A stretch of 64,000 nucleotides of DNA from Pseudonocardia sp. T1-2H (GTDB taxonomy: Bacteria; Actinomycetota; Actinomycetes; Mycobacteriales; Pseudonocardiaceae), in contig NZ_JBBPCL010000001.1 in NCBI RefSeq assembly GCF_038039215.1, forward strand, positions 3,906,001 to 3,970,000, given 5' to 3'. Made by a program: the position numbers and the translations under genes. Below are positions 9,430-17,344 of the stretch, in pieces (within the stretch, counting starts at the first letter, position 1; each line of letters starts with the position of its first letter). The notes beneath the pieces are model-generated. The model searched no databases, was not told the DNA's origin, and saw nothing but the letters and a program-made list of their open reading frames with translations.

Positions 9430-9434
9430 GGGGG

Positions 9435-10583
9435 TCAGAGCAGTTCGAGGATGGTGGCGTTGGCCTGGCCGCCGCCCTCGCACATCGTCTGCAGGCCGTA
9501 GCGGATGCCGTTGTCTCGCATGTGGTGGATCAGGGTCGTCATGATCCTGGCACCGGAACCGCCGAGCGGGTGGCCGAGCGCGATCGCTCCCCCGTTGGGG
9601 TTGAGCGACTTGGCGTCCGCGCCGATGTCGGAGAGCCACGCGAGCGGCACCGGGGCGAACGCCTCGTTGACCTCGTAGGCGCCGATCTCGTCCACCCGCA
9701 GGCCCGACTTGGCCAGCGCCTTCTGGGTGGCGGGGATCGGGGCGGTCAGCATGATCACCGGGTCCGCACCGGCCAGGACCGCGGTGTGCACGCGGACGAT
9801 CGGGGTCAGGCCCAGCTCGGCGGCCTTCTCCGAGGTGGTCATCAGCAGCGCGGCGGAACCGTCGCTGATCTGCGACGAGTTGCCCGCGGTGATCGTGCCG
9901 CCCTCGGGCTTGAACACGGTCTTCAGCTTGCTCAGGCCCTCGACGGTGCCGCCGCGGCGGACGCCCTCGTCCTGGCTGACGACGGTGCCGTCCGGCAGGG
10001 TGACGGGCGCGATCTGGCCCTCGAAGCGGCCCTCGTCCTGCGCGGCGGCGGCCTTCTCGTGGCTGCCGATCGAGAACTCGTCGAGCTGGGTGCGGGTGAA
10101 GCCCCACTGCTCGGCGATCATCTCGGCGCCGACGCCCTGGTTCGGGAACTTGCCGTCGTAGCGGGCCATGAAGCGCTCGCCGAACGGGTTCTTGTCGGCG
10201 ACCGCGGAGCCCATCGGGACCCGGCTCATCGACTCGACGCCGCCGGCGACGGCGACGTCGTACTGCCCGGAGATCAGGCCGGCCGCCGCGAAGTGCACGG
10301 ACTGCTGCGACGACCCGCACTGCCGGTCGACGGTCACGCCGGTGACGGTCTCGGGCCAGCCCGCGGCCAGTGCCACGTTCCGGGCGATGTCGAAGGTCTG
10401 CTCACCGACCTGGGACACGCAGCCCCAGATCACGTCGTCGATCACGGCCGGGTCCACGCCGCTGCGCTCGGCGAGGGCCTGGAGCACGTGGGCGGACAGG
10501 TCCACCGGGTGGATCCCGGACAGACCGCCGTTCCGCTTGCCGACGGGGGTTCGTACCGCTTCAACGATGACTGCGTCTCGCAC
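9435..10583 (-). CDS. Acetyl-CoA acyltransferase (thiolase)
   Basis: Thiolase of 382 residues that cleaves 3-ketoacyl-CoA or condenses acetyl-CoA. The acylated cysteine lies in VDRQCGSSQQS near residue 90, the catalytic histidine in NPNGGAIALGHPLGGSG, and the second cysteine in the C-terminal MCEGGGQAN. Start GTG 10583 is chosen because AGGAG lies about eight bases upstream and the next residues RDAVIVEAVRTPVGK are the canonical thiolase N terminus; the open frame extends to 10625 without a better signal. It is followed by a strong hairpin and then the hydroxyacyl-CoA dehydrogenase. Degradative (FadA-like) use is inferred from the neighbours. Confidence 0.94.
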   Translation of the reverse strand: MRDAVIVEAVRTPVGKRNGGLSGIHPVDLSAHVLQALAERSGVDPAVIDDVIWGCVSQVGEQTFDIARNVALAAGWPETVTGVTVDRQCGSSQQSVHFAAAGLISGQYDVAVAGGVESMSRVPMGSAVADKNPFGERFMARYDGKFPNQGVGAEMIAEQWGFTRTQLDEFSIGSHEKAAAAQDEGRFEGQIAPVTLPDGTVVSQDEGVRRGGTVEGLSKLKTVFKPEGGTITAGNSSQISDGSAALLMTTSEKAAELGLTPIVRVHTAVLAGADPVIMLTAPIPATQKALAKSGLRVDEIGAYEVNEAFAPVPLAWLSDIGADAKSLNPNGGAIALGHPLGGSGARIMTTLIHHMRDNGIRYGLQTMCEGGGQANATILELL

Positions 10584-10739
10584 GCCCTGGCTCCTCTGCC
10601 TCTGGCCTGGATCGGTCCGGCCCACTCCGACGGCCTCCGCGCACGCGGCTCCGTCGCCTGCCGGTGACGCTAGCAGGGAAACAGTCAGAGTTGACCGTCC
10701 AGATGTGTGGTCTGCAGAACACTCGTTAAGATCGCCAGG

Positions 10740-11855
10740 TCAGAAGACGATCACGCCGCGCAGGTTGCGGCCCGCGTGCATGTCGTCGAAGCCCTTCGCG
10801 ACCTCGTCGAGGGTGTAGCGGGTGGTGATCAGCTCGTCGAGCTTGAGCGCGCCCCGCCGGTAGAGCTCGAGCTGGGCCGGGATGTCCGCGGTGGGGGCAC
10901 TCGCGCCGAACAGCGAGCCCTGCAGCCGCTTCTGGAACAGCACCAGCTCGGTCAGCGGGATGTCGCCCTCGCGGGTCCGCGCCTCCCCCAGCCCGACGAC
11001 GACGCAGGTCCCCGCCTTGCGGACCGCCCTGAGCCCCTGCCCGACGTGCTTCCCGGTCACGACGCCGATCGTGACGATCACGGCGTCCGCACCCTGACCG
11101 TTCGTCACCGACCGGGCCAGCTCCGCCGCCTCCGCGATGTCGGGGACGGCGTGCGTCGCCCCCAGGCCCAGCGCCGAGGTCCGCTTGAACTCGACGGGGT
11201 CGACGGCGATGACGGCCGACGCCCCGGCGTGCGCGGCGCCCTGCACCGCGTTGATCCCGATCCCGCCGACGCCCATCACGATCACGACCTGCCCGGGCCG
11301 GACCTCCGCGGAGTTCACCGCCGCACCCCAGCCCGTCCCCACGCCGCATCCGGTCAGGCACGCGACCTCGAGCGGGATCGACGGGTCGACCTTCACCGCC
11401 GACGCCGTCGAGACCGTCGTGTACTCGCAGAACGTGGAGAGGCCGCACATCTGGCCGACCGGCGCGCCGTCGAGGGTGAGCCGGAAGCTCGTCGGGTCCT
11501 CCCAGCGGGCGTTCGTGGCCAGCGACGCCCCCATGTCGCACAGGTTCTGGTGGCCCGTCGCGCACCACCGGCACCGCCCGCACGAGGGCAGGAACGAGAA
11601 GACGACGTGGTCGCCCTCGGCGAAGCCCGGGGTGTTCGGCCCGACGGCCTCGACGATCCCGGCGCCCTCGTGCCCGCCGGCGAACGGCAGGATCCCGACC
11701 TTCATGTCCCCGGTGGCGTGGTGGTCGTCGGAGTGACAGAGCCCGGACGCGACCATCCGCACCCGTAGCTCGCCCTGCCGCGGATCGTCCACCTCCAGCT
11801 CGACGACCTCGAACCGACCGGGGACCTCACGCAGCACCGCACCTCGGGTCAACAC
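10740..11855 (-). CDS. Zinc-dependent alcohol dehydrogenase, NDMA-dependent type
   Basis: Medium-chain zinc alcohol dehydrogenase of 371 residues. It resembles the actinobacterial NDMA-dependent (nicotinoprotein-like) group, in which tightly bound NAD is recycled by an artificial acceptor in vitro. Visible are the catalytic zinc segment GLCHSDDH and GHEGAG, the structural zinc cysteines in CGRCRWCATGHQNLC, and the nucleotide fold GVGGIGINAVQ near residue 200. It lies 156 bases upstream of the thiolase on the same strand and may share its promoter or have its own. The physiological alcohol is unknown; assignment to the NDMA subgroup rests on overall resemblance. Confidence 0.88.
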   Translation of the reverse strand: MLTRGAVLREVPGRFEVVELEVDDPRQGELRVRMVASGLCHSDDHHATGDMKVGILPFAGGHEGAGIVEAVGPNTPGFAEGDHVVFSFLPSCGRCRWCATGHQNLCDMGASLATNARWEDPTSFRLTLDGAPVGQMCGLSTFCEYTTVSTASAVKVDPSIPLEVACLTGCGVGTGWGAAVNSAEVRPGQVVIVMGVGGIGINAVQGAAHAGASAVIAVDPVEFKRTSALGLGATHAVPDIAEAAELARSVTNGQGADAVIVTIGVVTGKHVGQGLRAVRKAGTCVVVGLGEARTREGDIPLTELVLFQKRLQGSLFGASAPTADIPAQLELYRRGALKLDELITTRYTLDEVAKGFDDMHAGRNLRGVIVF

Positions 11856-11968
11856 CCGTCGATCTCTACACCCGTTCCGGGCCGGAAGGCCAGCCGTCCC
11901 TGTCCCGAACCGGGCCGCCTGCCATGGTCGAGATCGTCAGCAATGCTCACGACCTCGGGAGGTCACGC

Positions 11969-12312
11969 GTGCACGACCAGTGGGACATCACGAACGGAAT
12001 CGGACTGACGGCCCTCGCGGTCGCCGCCGCCCGGGCCGTGGAGGCCGGCCGGCCGGACGCCCTCGTGCGCGACCGGTGGGCCGGCGAGTTCGTGCGGGCC
12101 GCCCGGTCGGTGGATCCCTCGGTGGGCTTCCCCGCCGGGGCGGCCGACGTCGGTGACGATGTGGAGCTCTGGCTGCCGATGACCGACTACATGGCCGTCC
12201 GCTCCCGGGTGTTCGACGACGCCCTGCTCGACGGCGTCCGGGCGGCCCGGCAGGTGGTGGTGCTCGCCGCCGGCCTCGACGTGCGGGCGTTGCGGCTGCC
12301 GTGGCCGCCCGC
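11969..12312 (+). pseudogene. Truncated SAM-dependent methyltransferase (5' fragment)
   Basis: About 114 codons of a SAV2177/TIGR00027-type class I methyltransferase. The N terminus HDQWDITNGIGLTALAVAAA and the SAM-motif region LAAGLDVRALRLPWPP are intact, with GGGAGG six bases before GTG 11969 (an upstream in-frame ATG at 11924 is less likely). Homology stops at LPWPP, where the protein should continue for roughly 170 more residues. From about 12312 the DNA instead encodes, on the other strand, the start of an ABC permease. The remaining open frame to 12790 is not methyltransferase-like. This is a deletion remnant, not a functional gene. Confidence 0.82.
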
Positions 12313-12477
12313 CGTCCAGACGTGCGGCATCGCGGCGTCGTCGGTGCGCGGCAGCAGCCGGACCCCGCCGAAGGTCACGCCCGCGGCCGGCAGCACCAGC
12401 TTGGCGAGCTCCCACGCGGCGACCAGAAGGACGAAGGCGGCGGCGGTCGTGAGCACCGTGCGCGCTCTGCTCCCCAT
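12313..12477 (-). pseudogene. Truncated ABC transporter permease (5' fragment)
   Basis: About 55 codons resembling the N terminus of an SsuC/TauC-type ABC permease. ATG 12477 is preceded by GGAGGG at six bases. There is one membrane helix (TVLTTAAAFVLLVAAWELA) and then LLPRTDDAAMPHVWT, a segment I recognise from permeases that accompany hydantoin/pyrimidine catabolic operons. Homology ends at the junction near 12312, and the frame then reads antisense through the methyltransferase fragment to a stop at 12187. Its divergent position next to the dihydropyrimidinase operon suggests it was that pathway's uptake system. The missing body and partner genes imply the deletion removed the transporter. 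Confidence 0.7.
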
Positions 12478-12708
12478 CGACGTCCCTCCGTCGTGTGCCG
12501 GGCGTTCACCCGGACGAGAAGGCGAATACTCCGAGCCGCGGATGACGCTGGGGTTACGAACGGGTTCCCACTGCACCGTCGATCGGGCGGTTCGATCACA
12601 TCGTGTCGATCACGGAACGGGCCCGGAGGTGACGGCTTCATGTCGGGTCTTGCGCTCCCCCCGCCCGGAGCGCCAGGGTTCAGGGCTTCGTGGACGAGGG
12701 GAGCCGGC

Positions 12709-13569
12709 GTGTCCGACAGTGCAGGGCCCGAGAGGACGGTCCGGGCCGCGATCGTGCAGACCAAGTGGACCGGCGACACCGCGTCGATGATCGAGGTCCA
12801 CGAGTCCTACGCCCGCGCCGCCGCGGAGCAGGGCGCGAAGGTCATGGGCTTCCAGGAGGTCTTCAACGCGCCGTACTTCTGCCAGGTGCAGGAGGCGGAG
12901 CACTACCGCTGGTCGGAACCCGTCCCGGACGGCCCGACGACGGTGCGCATGCAGGCGCTGGCGAAGGAGACCGGGATGGTGCTCGTCGTCCCCGTCTTCG
13001 AGATCGAGAGCGCGGGCAACTACTACAACACCGCGGTCGTGATCGACGCCGACGGCACGGTGCTGGGCAAGTACCGCAAGCACCACATCCCGCAGGTCAA
13101 GGGCTTCTGGGAGAAGTACTACTTCAAGCCCGGCAACCTCGGCTGGCCGGTCTTCGAGACCGCGGTCGGCAAGGTCGGCGTCTACATCTGCTACGACCGG
13201 CACTTCCCCGAGGGCTGGCGCGCGCTGGGCCTGGCCGGGGCCGAGATCGTCTTCAACCCGTCGGCCACCAGCCGCGGGCTCTCGGCGCACCTGTGGAAGC
13301 TGGAGCAGCCCGCCGCGGCCGTCGCGAACGAGTACTTCGTCGCCGCGATCAACCGGGTGGGCGTCGAGGAGTACGGGGACAACGACTTCTACGGCACCAG
13401 CTACTTCGTGGACCCGCGCGGGCAGTTCGTCGGCGAGGTCGCCTCCGGCACGGACGAGGAGCTGCTGGTCCGGGACCTGGACCTGGACCTGATCGACGAG
13501 GTGCGTCAGCAGTGGGCCTTCTACCGGGACCGCCGCCCCGACGCGTACGGAAAGCTGGTGGAGCCGTGA
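12709..13569 (+). CDS. Beta-ureidopropionase / N-carbamoyl amide hydrolase (nitrilase family)
   Basis: Carbon-nitrogen hydrolase of 286 residues that hydrolyses N-carbamoyl-beta-alanine or N-carbamoyl amino acids, the last ring-derived step of reductive pyrimidine or hydantoin breakdown. The Glu-Lys-Cys triad is visible as GFQEVF, KYRKHHIPQ and YICYDRHFPEGW. GTG 12709 is chosen because GAGGGGAG lies about six bases upstream and the following residues fit the family; the open frame to 12301 crosses the deletion scar. It is first in an operon with an aminotransferase, dihydropyrimidinase and luciferase-like oxidoreductase, and is transcribed away from the truncated permease across a 231-base intergenic region that should hold the promoters. 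Confidence 0.93.
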   Translation: MSDSAGPERTVRAAIVQTKWTGDTASMIEVHESYARAAAEQGAKVMGFQEVFNAPYFCQVQEAEHYRWSEPVPDGPTTVRMQALAKETGMVLVVPVFEIESAGNYYNTAVVIDADGTVLGKYRKHHIPQVKGFWEKYYFKPGNLGWPVFETAVGKVGVYICYDRHFPEGWRALGLAGAEIVFNPSATSRGLSAHLWKLEQPAAAVANEYFVAAINRVGVEEYGDNDFYGTSYFVDPRGQFVGEVASGTDEELLVRDLDLDLIDEVRQQWAFYRDRRPDAYGKLVEP

Positions 13570-13601
13570 GCGTCCGACGTACCACTTCCCGCGGAGGCGT
13601 C

Positions 13602-14885
13602 GTGAGCACCGAGCTGTACGACCGCACGCGTGCGGTCCTCCCGAAGTGGCTCGCGATCTACTACGACGAGCCGATCGAGATCGACCGCGGCGAGGGCCGC
13701 CATGTCTGGGACGCCGACGGGAACCGCTACCTGGACTTCTTCGGCGGCATCCTCACCACGATGACCGAGCACGCGTTGCCGGCCGTCACCAAGGCCGTCG
13801 CCGAGCAGGCCGGCAAGATCATCCACACGTCGACGCTGTACCTGAACCGGCCGATGGTGGAGCTGTGCGAGCAGATCGCGGCGGTCTCCGGCATCCCGGA
13901 CGCCAAGGTGTTCCTGACGACGAGCGGCACCGAGGCCAACGACACCGCGCTCCTGCTGGCGGCGTCTCGGAACCGCTCCAACCAGATCCTGGCGCTGCGC
14001 AACAGCTACCACGGCCGCTCCTTCTCGACGATCGCGATCACCGGGAACAGCGCGTGGTCGCCGACCTCGCTGACGCCGTTCCAGACCTACTACGTGCACG
14101 GCGGCCAGCAGTACCGCTCCCCCTTCGCCGGGCTGTCCGACGGGGAGTTCATCGCCGCCTGTGTCGCGGACCTGAAGGAGACCCTGGACCAGGCCGGTGG
14201 GGACGTCGCCGCGCTGATCGCCGAGCCGATCCAGGGCGTCGGCGGGTTCACCTCGGGCCCGGACGGCCTGCTGGGGGCGTTCGCGGAGGTGCTGCGGGAG
14301 CGGAACATCCTGTGGATCTCCGACGAGGTCCAGACCGGGTGGGGCCGCACCGGCGAGCACTTCTGGGGGTGGCAGGCCCACGGAAGCACTCCGGACATCG
14401 TGACCTTCGCCAAGGGCGTCGGGAACGGGCTGTCGGTGGGCGGCGTGATCGCCCCGGCCGCGATCATGGACGGCCTCTCCGCCAACTCGATCTCGACCTT
14501 CGGCGGCAGCCCGCTCACCGCCGCCGGCGCCCTGGCCAACCTCCGCCACCTGCGCGAACACGACCTGCAGGCCAACGCGGCGAAGGTCGGGTCGATCCTG
14601 TTCGACGGCCTGCGCGCGCTGCGCTCCCCGATCGTCGGGGACGTCCGGGGCAAGGGGCTGATGATCGGCGTCGAGCTCGTCGAACCGGGTTCCGGCACCC
14701 CGGGGACGCCCTCGCCGCAGCTCGCGACGGCCGTCCTGCAGGGGTGCAAGGAGCGCGGGCTGCTCGTCGGCAAGGGCGGACTGAAGGGCAACGTCCTGCG
14801 CATCGCACCGCCGCTCTCGCTCACCGCGACGGAGGCGATCGAGGGCCTCGACATCCTCACCGCCGCCCTGGAGGAGGCCTCGTGA
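13602..14885 (+). CDS. Class III aminotransferase (beta-alanine/omega-amino acid type)
   Basis: PLP-dependent omega-aminotransferase of 427 residues. Hallmarks are the N-terminal VWDADGNRYLDFFGG, SGTEANDTALLLA near residue 105, the acidic ISDEVQTGWGRTG, and the PLP lysine in FAKGVGNGLSVGG. In this operon it would transaminate beta-alanine (or 3-aminoisobutyrate) released by beta-ureidopropionase to a semialdehyde. GTG 13602 has GGAGG five bases upstream and is preferred; a GTG at 13566 overlaps the preceding stop and would add 12 residues. The stop overlaps the dihydropyrimidinase start by four bases (GTGA), indicating coupled translation. The exact amino donor is inferred from context. Confidence 0.91.
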   Translation: MSTELYDRTRAVLPKWLAIYYDEPIEIDRGEGRHVWDADGNRYLDFFGGILTTMTEHALPAVTKAVAEQAGKIIHTSTLYLNRPMVELCEQIAAVSGIPDAKVFLTTSGTEANDTALLLAASRNRSNQILALRNSYHGRSFSTIAITGNSAWSPTSLTPFQTYYVHGGQQYRSPFAGLSDGEFIAACVADLKETLDQAGGDVAALIAEPIQGVGGFTSGPDGLLGAFAEVLRERNILWISDEVQTGWGRTGEHFWGWQAHGSTPDIVTFAKGVGNGLSVGGVIAPAAIMDGLSANSISTFGGSPLTAAGALANLRHLREHDLQANAAKVGSILFDGLRALRSPIVGDVRGKGLMIGVELVEPGSGTPGTPSPQLATAVLQGCKERGLLVGKGGLKGNVLRIAPPLSLTATEAIEGLDILTAALEEAS

Positions 14886-16282
14886 GTCGCACCGTGATCC
14901 GCGGCGGCACCGTGATCACCGCCGCCGACGAGCTCCTCGCGGACGTGCTGATCGACGGCGAGCAGGTCGTCGCGTTGACCGCCCCCGGCTCGTCGCTCGC
15001 GGAGTCCTTCAGCGCCGACACGGTCCTGGACGCGACCGGGAGGTACGTCATCCCCGGCGGCGTCGACGCGCACACGCACATGGAGATGCCGTTCGGCGGC
15101 ACCTACGCCTCGGACACGTTCGAGACGGGCACCCGGGCCGCGGCCTGGGGCGGCACGACGACGATCATCGACTTCCCGATCCAGACCGTCGGCAGGTCGC
15201 TGCGCGAGGGCCTCGACGCCTGGCACGCCAAGGCCGACGGCAACTGTGCGATCGACTACGGCTTCCACATGATCCTCTCCGACGTCACCGAGTCGTCGCT
15301 CAAGGAGATGGAGTCCCTGGTCGACGAGGGGATCACCAGCTTCAAGCTGTTCATGGCCTACCCCGGCGTCTTCTACAGCGACGACGGCCGCATCCTGCGG
15401 GCGATGCAGAAGGCCGGGGACATCGGCGGCCTGATGATGATCCACGCGGAGAACGGGATCGCGATCGACGTGCTCGTCGAGCAGGCGCTCGCCCGCGGCC
15501 AGACCGACCCCCGCTACCACGGCGACGTCCGGCACGCGTTGCTCGAGGCCGAGGCCACGCACCGGGCGATCCAGCTCGCGCGGGTGGCCGGCGCGCCGCT
15601 CTACGTCGTGCACCTGTCGGCGTCAGAGGCCCTCGCGGAGATCGCGAACGCCCGCGAGCTGGGCGTCAACGCGTTCGCCGAGACCTGCCCGCAGTACCTG
15701 TTCCTGTCCACGGACGACCTGGCCCGGCCGGGGTTCGAGGGCGCCAAGTACGTCTGCTCGACGCCGTTGCGGCCGGCCGAACACCAGGCCGCGCTGTGGC
15801 GGGGGCTCCGCAACGACGACCTCTCCGTGGTCTCCACGGACCACTGCCCGTTCTGCTTCAAGGGGCAGAAGGACCTGGGCCTCGGGGACTTCTCCAAGAT
15901 CCCCAACGGGTTGCCGGGTGTCGAGACCCGGATGGACCTGCTGCACCAGGCAGTCGTCGACGGGCACATCGGCCGGCGTCGGTGGATCGAGCTGGCCTGC
16001 GCGACACCCGCGCGGATGTTCGGGATGTATCCGAAGAAGGGCACGATCGCGCCCGGCTCGGACGCGGACGTCGTGATCTACGACCCCACGGCGCGGCAGA
16101 CCCTCTCGGCCGGGACCCACCACATGGCCGTCGACTACTCGCCGTACGAGGGCAAGGTGACCACCGGGAAGGCGGAGACGGTGCTCTCCCGCGGCCGGGT
16201 GATCGTCTCCGGCGGTGAGTACCTCGGGTCGGCCGGGCACGGCCGCTTCGTGCCGCGCTCGACCTGCCAGTACCTGCGCTGA
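14882..16282 (+). CDS. Dihydropyrimidinase / D-hydantoinase
   Basis: Cyclic amidohydrolase of 466 residues that opens dihydrouracil, dihydrothymine or 5-substituted hydantoins. The binuclear metal site is visible: GVDAHTHMEMPFGG near residue 60, the lysine that becomes carbamylated in SFKLFMAYPG near 150, HAENG, VHLSASEAL and the aspartate in VSTDHCPFCF near 320. The N-terminal VIRGGTVITAADELLADVLI is standard for the family. The GTG start overlaps the aminotransferase stop, and 11 bases separate the stop from the next gene. Together with its neighbours it yields beta-amino acids and then semialdehydes. No dihydropyrimidine dehydrogenase lies in the window, so the source of dihydropyrimidine is open. 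Confidence 0.95.
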   Translation: MSRTVIRGGTVITAADELLADVLIDGEQVVALTAPGSSLAESFSADTVLDATGRYVIPGGVDAHTHMEMPFGGTYASDTFETGTRAAAWGGTTTIIDFPIQTVGRSLREGLDAWHAKADGNCAIDYGFHMILSDVTESSLKEMESLVDEGITSFKLFMAYPGVFYSDDGRILRAMQKAGDIGGLMMIHAENGIAIDVLVEQALARGQTDPRYHGDVRHALLEAEATHRAIQLARVAGAPLYVVHLSASEALAEIANARELGVNAFAETCPQYLFLSTDDLARPGFEGAKYVCSTPLRPAEHQAALWRGLRNDDLSVVSTDHCPFCFKGQKDLGLGDFSKIPNGLPGVETRMDLLHQAVVDGHIGRRRWIELACATPARMFGMYPKKGTIAPGSDADVVIYDPTARQTLSAGTHHMAVDYSPYEGKVTTGKAETVLSRGRVIVSGGEYLGSAGHGRFVPRSTCQYLR

Positions 16283-16293
16283 GAGGACGACAC

Positions 16294-17307
16294 ATGGGCA
16301 GTGACATGACCGTGGGGCTGGTACTGCAGACGGACCCGCCGGCGTCGACCGTCGTCGACCTGATGGTGCGCGCGGAGGAGCTGGGGTTCAGCCACGGCTG
16401 GACCTTCGACTCGCACGTGCTCTGGCAGGAACCGTTCGTGATCTACAGCCGGATCCTGGAGCGGACGTCCCGGCTGGTCGTCGGGCCGATGGTGACGAAC
16501 CCGGGCACCCGCGACTGGACGGTCCTGGCGTCGCTGTTCGCGACGCTCGACGACATGTTCGGCCCGCGCACGGTCTGCGGGATCGGACGCGGGGACTCGG
16601 CGGTGCGGGTGCAGGGCCGGCCGCCGACGACGCTGGCCCGGCTGGAGTCGTCGATCGAGGTGATCCGTGGGCTCACCGCGGGCGCCTCCGTCGACCTGGG
16701 CGGGACGCCGGTGCAGATCCCGTGGGTCGCTCCCGGCAGTCCCGCCGTGCCGGTGTGGGTCGCGGGCTACGGGCCCAAGGCGCTGGCGCTGGCCGGGCGG
16801 TGTGCGGACGGGTTCATCCTGCAGCTCGCCGACCCGTACCTGGTGGAGTGGACGATCAAGACCGTGCGGGCGGCGGCGGCCGAGGCGGGCCGGGACCCGG
16901 ACGCGATCACGATGTGCGTCGCGGCGCCGGCGTACGTCACGGACGATCTGGCGCACGCCCGGGACCAGTGCCGGTGGTTCGGCGGGATGGTCGGCAACCA
17001 CGTCGCGGACCTGGTGACCCGGTACGGCGAGTCCTCGGCGGCGGTCCCGGCGGAGCTCACCGGCTACATCAAGGGTCGCGACGGCTACGACTACAGCCAC
17101 CACGGCCGCGCCGGGAACACGTCGACGAACTTCGTCCCGGACGAGGTCGTCGACCGGTTCTGCCTCCTCGGACCCGCCTCGGCCCAGCGGGACCGCCTCG
17201 CGGAGCTGGCGAGCCTGGGCGTGGACCAGTTCGCTATCTACGCGATGCACGACGACCGCGAGCGCACGATCGAGCAGTACGGCTCGGCTGTGCTGCCGCA
17301 CCTGTGA
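16294..17307 (+). CDS. LLM-class (luciferase-like) flavin/F420 oxidoreductase
   Basis: A 337-residue TIM-barrel oxidoreductase of the bacterial luciferase/F420 superfamily, resembling the TIGR03842-type subgroup. It has the LLM start MTVGLVLQTDPP, GFSHGWTFDSH, a strand-end GPMVTNPGTRDWTVLASLFATLD, and GIGRGDSAVRVQG near residue 100. Whether it uses F420 or FMN cannot be read from the sequence. Its fixed place after dihydropyrimidinase suggests a redox step on the same substrates, possibly reduction of a pyrimidine or oxidation of a semialdehyde; both are speculative. The TGA stop lies inside the 17303-17344 hairpin, which ends the operon. Confidence 0.87.
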   Translation: MGSDMTVGLVLQTDPPASTVVDLMVRAEELGFSHGWTFDSHVLWQEPFVIYSRILERTSRLVVGPMVTNPGTRDWTVLASLFATLDDMFGPRTVCGIGRGDSAVRVQGRPPTTLARLESSIEVIRGLTAGASVDLGGTPVQIPWVAPGSPAVPVWVAGYGPKALALAGRCADGFILQLADPYLVEWTIKTVRAAAAEAGRDPDAITMCVAAPAYVTDDLAHARDQCRWFGGMVGNHVADLVTRYGESSAAVPAELTGYIKGRDGYDYSHHGRAGNTSTNFVPDEVVDRFCLLGPASAQRDRLAELASLGVDQFAIYAMHDDRERTIEQYGSAVLPHL

Positions 17308-17344
17308 GTGCGGAGCCTCGCTAGAACGAGGATCCGCACTCACA
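17303..17344. terminator. 42-base hairpin, CTAGAA loop (repeat family copy 2), bidirectional
   Basis: Inverted repeat with 18-base arms (17303-17320 and 17327-17344, one mismatch; left arm TGTGAGTGCGGAGCCTCG) and the loop CTAGAA. It lies exactly between two convergent genes and overlaps both. The LLM stop TGA is in the left arm, and the TAG stop of the symporter is supplied by the loop on the other strand. It is probably a bidirectional terminator and belongs to the same family as 9388 and 56487. Confidence 0.84.

Noticed and set aside
11924..12790. A 288-residue methyltransferase as one intact gene
   Set aside because: Only the first about 114 codons resemble the family; the rest is frame run-through of a truncated permease on the other strand.
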